Assembly: GCF_037325665.1 (NCBI RefSeq)
Contig: NC_090254.1
Span: 18,059,723 to 18,123,722 of the forward strand
Length of the DNA stretch: 64,000 nucleotides
Direction of reading: 5' to 3'
Origin: Littorina saxatilis
Taxonomy: Eukaryota; Mollusca; Gastropoda; Littorinimorpha; Littorinidae
The translations under genes were made by a program, and so were the position numbers. Shown one piece after another: positions 60,576 through 64,000 of the stretch. The notes below the pieces were generated by a model. It was not told the origin of the DNA and made no database searches. It worked only from the letters and a program-made list of their open reading frames with translations. The stretch's first letter is position 1. Every line of letters begins with the position of its first letter.

Positions 60576-61572
60576 CATACTGTTCTCCATGTAACAAATC
60601 GAGGTGGTGATGTGGTTTGAGCTTTCAGGCGAAACGTGGATTGTCAAAGTAAAAGCCAATCAGGCTGATTGTTTGATGTGTGGAACCATCGCGGATTTGG
60701 ATTTGTAATTCCGCAGGAAGTTGCTGAATATCCTTTTCATATTTGCAAAAACAAAGACGCATGTTTCCGGTTTCTTCGACTTGTATGAAGTACACGCAAA
60801 CCTGACCAAGTTTGCTTCTGTGACTTCTGTGACTGGTCGACAGACGATGCAATTTGCACATTTGTTTTTCCTACCGTACATGAAATACATTCCGTGTAAA
60901 AATCCAGAAATTAAGTTACCAGTCTGAAACCTTTAGTCGTTGACTTCCTTCTAAAACAATCCTTGTTCTCTTACCATCCATAGATTTACCACAGTCATCA
61001 TACGCACAATCACTATCCGCAGCAGGAGTTGGACTTCGTGGACTTTCGAACAATAAATAGACTTATACATAAGCAAGCATGCTACGTGACGTTATATGGA
61101 ACCTGGTATATTGACGTTATGCCAAACATCCGGTTATCTCGTGTCTTCTCCGTAATACAATTCCGTGAGTTTTTCAATGTTCGGTGATTTCCGTTGATAC
61201 ATGCGCAAAGGATATGCGCATTAAACCGTCGTCTGCAATAAACAACATGGACCATTCTGGCAGTTGTTGCTGACAAAAATATGTTTTCAACACAGAATAT
61301 TATGTCAGAATAGCAATACATAAACGCTATTGTGTTTTCATCTTTGACTCGTGGGCATTATACTTGTCTCGTCTAAATATCGGACCCTATTGCTACGCTG
61401 AAAACACAATAGCTGTTAATAAAGATAAGTATTGTAATGGTGTATAGTTAGTAGTAATATTGTAAAGCGCGAAGAGCATGACATTATTCTGTGGTTATCG
61501 CGATTTGTAAGCTTTCATGATTATTGTCATTATATCGGCAATTTGCACTCAAGTGTTCATTTTCCGCTAGGG
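60576..61572. other. Intergenic stretch, nothing recognised
   Basis: Open frames of 68-79 codons on both strands at 60625-60927 have no recognised family. No repeat is seen. Confidence 0.4.
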
Positions 61573-61639
61573 GTTTACACCAGGGCCCGTATGCATGAAC
61601 TAGAAGTAAGAAACACTGGAAGTAGAGGCCTCTTTTCGA

Positions 61640-61775
61640 AGTGGGAACTCCCGAAGTCAACTTTCTAACTGTTCACAATGCATGAACTGACTTGAACGCC
61701 AAAGTAGTGACAGCGAGAGTATTAAGGTCAAGGTCGGGGAAATTGGGGGAATCCCTACTAATACGCATGCGCACG
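61640..61775 (+). repeat. ~136-bp repeat upstream of the Myb/SANT exon (copy 1)
   Basis: 'agtgggaact', 'ttgaacgcc.aagtagtg', 'gaggtcaaggtc' (or 'aaggtcaaggtc') and 'aaattgggggaatccc' plus 'gcgcatgcg' match 63811-63947 with about 80% identity. It lies just upstream of the start at 61787 and could be a transposon end with its promoter. Confidence 0.6.
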
Positions 61776-61786
61776 TTTCTATCAAC

Positions 61787-61991
61787 ATGGCAGTCAACGA
61801 AAATGGCAAGGCACGTGTGCCGCTCAAAAAGAAAGTAGACACAGAGGGGCGTTCTGCGCCTTTTTCAGATGGTGAAATTGCTGTACTCTTGACAGAAGTG
61901 TTTTACGAAAGAACGGTTATTCTGTCCAAATTTCAGAACAGTCTAACTGTTAAACATAAAGACGCTGTCTGGTCCAAAATTGCCAAAGAAG
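61787..61991 (+). CDS. Partial Myb/SANT-like DNA-binding domain exon
   Basis: From the ATG at 61787 the frame reads MAVNENGKARVPLKKKVDTE, then a domain with FSDGEIAVLLTEVFYERTVI, LSKFQNSLTVKHKDAVW and SKIAKEV. This fits the Myb/SANT-like domain found in NAIF1-type proteins and in the accessory Myb-like protein of PIF/Harbinger transposons ('W..E...L...V......L..KF......K...W..I'). The frame then runs into a CT microsatellite, so the exon is either ended or broken there. No transposase is seen downstream. It could be a host gene's first exon or a transposon relic; the repeat upstream favours the relic. Confidence 0.5.
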
Positions 61992-61993
61992 TG

Positions 61994-61994
<1 letters not shown>

Positions 61995-62073
<79 letters not shown>

Positions 62074-62345
62074 GACACACGCACACACAGACAAACGTAC
62101 ACTCATGCACATACTGACACTATGACACAAGTGACTGACACTGACGGCACACATAAACCGACACACACACACCACACACACACACGCGCGCGCTCGCGCG
62201 CACACATATACACACACACGCACCCATACACGCACGCACACAGTCACAAACAAATAACCACACACTCACTCTCTCTCACTTTCTCTCATTCTCTCTCAAT
62301 CTACACTCATACACACACTGAAACTATGATGACACAAGTGACAAG

Positions 62346-62389
<44 letters not shown>

Positions 62390-62450
62390 ACACACACACA
62401 CACACACATACTCACCGTAGTGACACACATATACACACGCGCGTACAGTT
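61995..62450. repeat. CT then CA microsatellite cluster
   Basis: (CT)n at 61997-62070 is followed by CA tracts with CGCG interruptions, a second CT-rich run near 62270-62300, and (CA)n at 62346-62410. Frames across it are artefacts. Confidence 0.95.
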
Positions 62451-62613
62451 GAAAGTCAAGACATGATATTATTTTTTCAAAGCATAGGAAGGTTTCTTTT
62501 GCAAATGAATAAAATTAACACAGAGGCAAAACCCGGTTTTTGCAGCCGGAATGCAATTGCCGAGGCCTAAAAAGGAAAAGATTAATAAAAAAATATATAG
62601 CTCCCGGCGGAAC

Positions 62614-63353
62614 TTAAAGGCACAGTAAGCCTCCCGTAAACCATCACAGAGCTCCCCGAGCGTCTAAATACAGTACAAGCATACTTCCATTTGAACGCTC
62701 ACCGAACGGGAACATCCTGGCTGCTTTCTGTCGAGCGTGAGACATTTTCAAAGAATTTATTTTCGTAGACTTGTTCCGTTAACAACAACGGCGCCTCGTT
62801 TTTGCGCTAGACCTAACTTTTAAAATCTAAATAATAAATTGACAGCTTGTTACACAAACATTCTTTAATCATAAAAGAATTCGTTTTTCATCAAGACAAG
62901 ATCAGAACAATTCGAAGTTGTGAAAGTTTAAAAAAAGAAAAGCCCGGAAGCAGGGTCACGCAAGGGTCGTAGCAGACGACGGCCGGTTTATCAGTGCAAA
63001 TCGCCGTTCCTCTCAACAGTCAAAAGCCATCGCTAGAGTTCTTGTGAACCACAGCCGTTGTTTCGTGCATAAAAAAAACGTGCTATTGTAGATAAGCTCA
63101 CGTCGAGTGGCATTCAAATGACTAACTATGACGACTGCATTGTGAAAAGGGAAAACTGGATCACACGGGTTCACGATGGCTCAGGGGTAAGATAAACCAC
63201 GCAAAAATAAATTCTTTGAAAATTGTTCGCTCTTTACGGAGGGCACCTAGGATGTTCTCAATTGGTGAGTGTTTAAATGAAATGGTGTTTGTACTGTGTG
63301 TAAAAGCCTGACCGTATCTGTGATGGTTTACGGGAGGCTTACTCTGCCTTTAA
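62614..63353. mobile_element. TTAA-flanked MITE (copy 3)
   Basis: Nearly identical to 47245-47986 along its whole length, including the shared variant CTTACTCTGCC at the right end. TTAA lies at both edges (62614-62617 and 63350-63353). The 15-kb spacing and near identity suggest recent transposition of one source copy. Confidence 0.8.
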
Positions 63354-63810
63354 ACCCGGAGCAAATGAACGAGAGTCCGGAACCGTTACCACTGCACTAT
63401 GTTACTCGTGTAGAATAGAGGCATGATGAAAAAAGGCATTCTGAGTTATTCAGTCGTGCTGGTTTGAAAGCTCGCCACCTTCGCCGAATGACTCGAGCAC
63501 GTTTTTTTCGGTCAGTAACTGATCGAACTGTCGCTTTTGAGTCACTCTGTTTTAAGCATTTCACCTAAATTAAACAAGAATGTCACAGTCCGTGTCTATG
63601 GTGCAAGGTAGCCAAGTTACGACAGTTGCTCGATTGACGCATTTCACGTCTTCGATATTGTGTCTGAGATAATTTCCCAATGAGCTGCCTTTAAAAACGG
63701 AATGTCCTGCAATTGTAGTATGCGCTGGAGGTTTCTTTTGGATGGGTAAGGACCCTTGAGATGCGATATCGTCGTATAATTATGTCAAGCGAGAGGCCCT
63801 TGACATTGGA

Positions 63811-63947
63811 AGTGGGAACTTCGAAAGCAAAGTTGCCAGCTACTCGGTATGCACGAGCTAAATTGAACGCCGAAGTAGTGGCTTCGAGAGTTCTGAGGTC
63901 AAGGTCGAGAAAATTGGGGGAATCCCAATTAGTGCGCATGCGTTTGT
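63811..63947 (+). repeat. ~136-bp repeat (copy 2)
   Basis: This matches 61640-61775 (see there). No Myb/SANT-like frame follows it before the window ends. The 63354-63810 stretch before it shows nothing recognised. Confidence 0.55.
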
Positions 63948-64000
63948 AAACGGTAGGCTTGGTGACCAGAAGAAACAAATCTCATCGCGAGTTCGTAAAT

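Overview
The window looks like nuclear DNA of a gastropod mollusc, probably a caenogastropod of the periwinkle type. That placement is an inference from the style of the repeats and from memory, not from a search. It is eukaryotic: three host genes have introns with GT/AG junctions that keep frame when joined by eye, and most of the rest is transposon-derived. There is no operon, no bacterial gene and no CRISPR array. I recognised no LTR retrovirus, endogenous virus or Polinton.

Host genes. (1) Minus strand, 1982-6472: the N-terminal ~256 codons of TTI1, the HEAT-repeat TELO2-interacting protein of the TTT complex; the gene runs off the left edge. (2) Minus strand, 17341-22952: a complete TDP-43 (TARDBP) gene with four coding exons and 462 aa, followed by a long repeat-poor 3' region (about 11.3-17.3 kb). 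(3) Plus strand, 29794-44808: a five-exon gene for a 390-aa secreted FG-GAP/VCBS-type beta-propeller protein with three calcium-binding-like Asp motifs; the five exons sum to exactly 391 codons. A partial Myb/SANT-like exon (61787-61991) and a weak candidate first exon (58788-58842) lie near the right end.

Mobile DNA. An I/Ingi-type LINE with an uninterrupted 1250-codon endonuclease-RT-RNase H frame sits in sense orientation in intron 4 of gene 3. Broken LINE pieces of other clades lie at 559-1810, 27540-28107, 38345-38782 and 56243-58685, and a 289-codon RNase H frame lies at 49924-50793. There are tRNA-headed SINEs, TTAA-, TAA- and TA-flanked MITEs, hAT-like MITEs, foldback elements and many microsatellites.

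The most interesting structure is not a gene. Three repeat families with unrelated bodies (called HINE-A, -B and -C here) share one architecture: a 5' end starting ACAAG, a subterminal motif of 9-13 bp, an inverted copy of that motif inside a 3' terminal hairpin, then a short A-rich 3' end. This matches Helentron-associated non-autonomous elements; two families also carry a GT/CA microsatellite near the hairpin. HINE-C is loaded with nuclear-receptor half-sites (a perfect DR1 and DR4). A second striking object at 33631-34545 is two interlocked terminal-inverted-repeat elements built from dozens of TTGCGAA-type words. A third, at 30826-32767, is a composite foldback with seven copies of one terminal word.

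The layout is two divergent host genes (TARDBP leftward, the VCBS gene rightward) separated by ~6.8 kb of repeats, with TTI1 leftward beyond TARDBP. Nothing suggests that the host genes act together.
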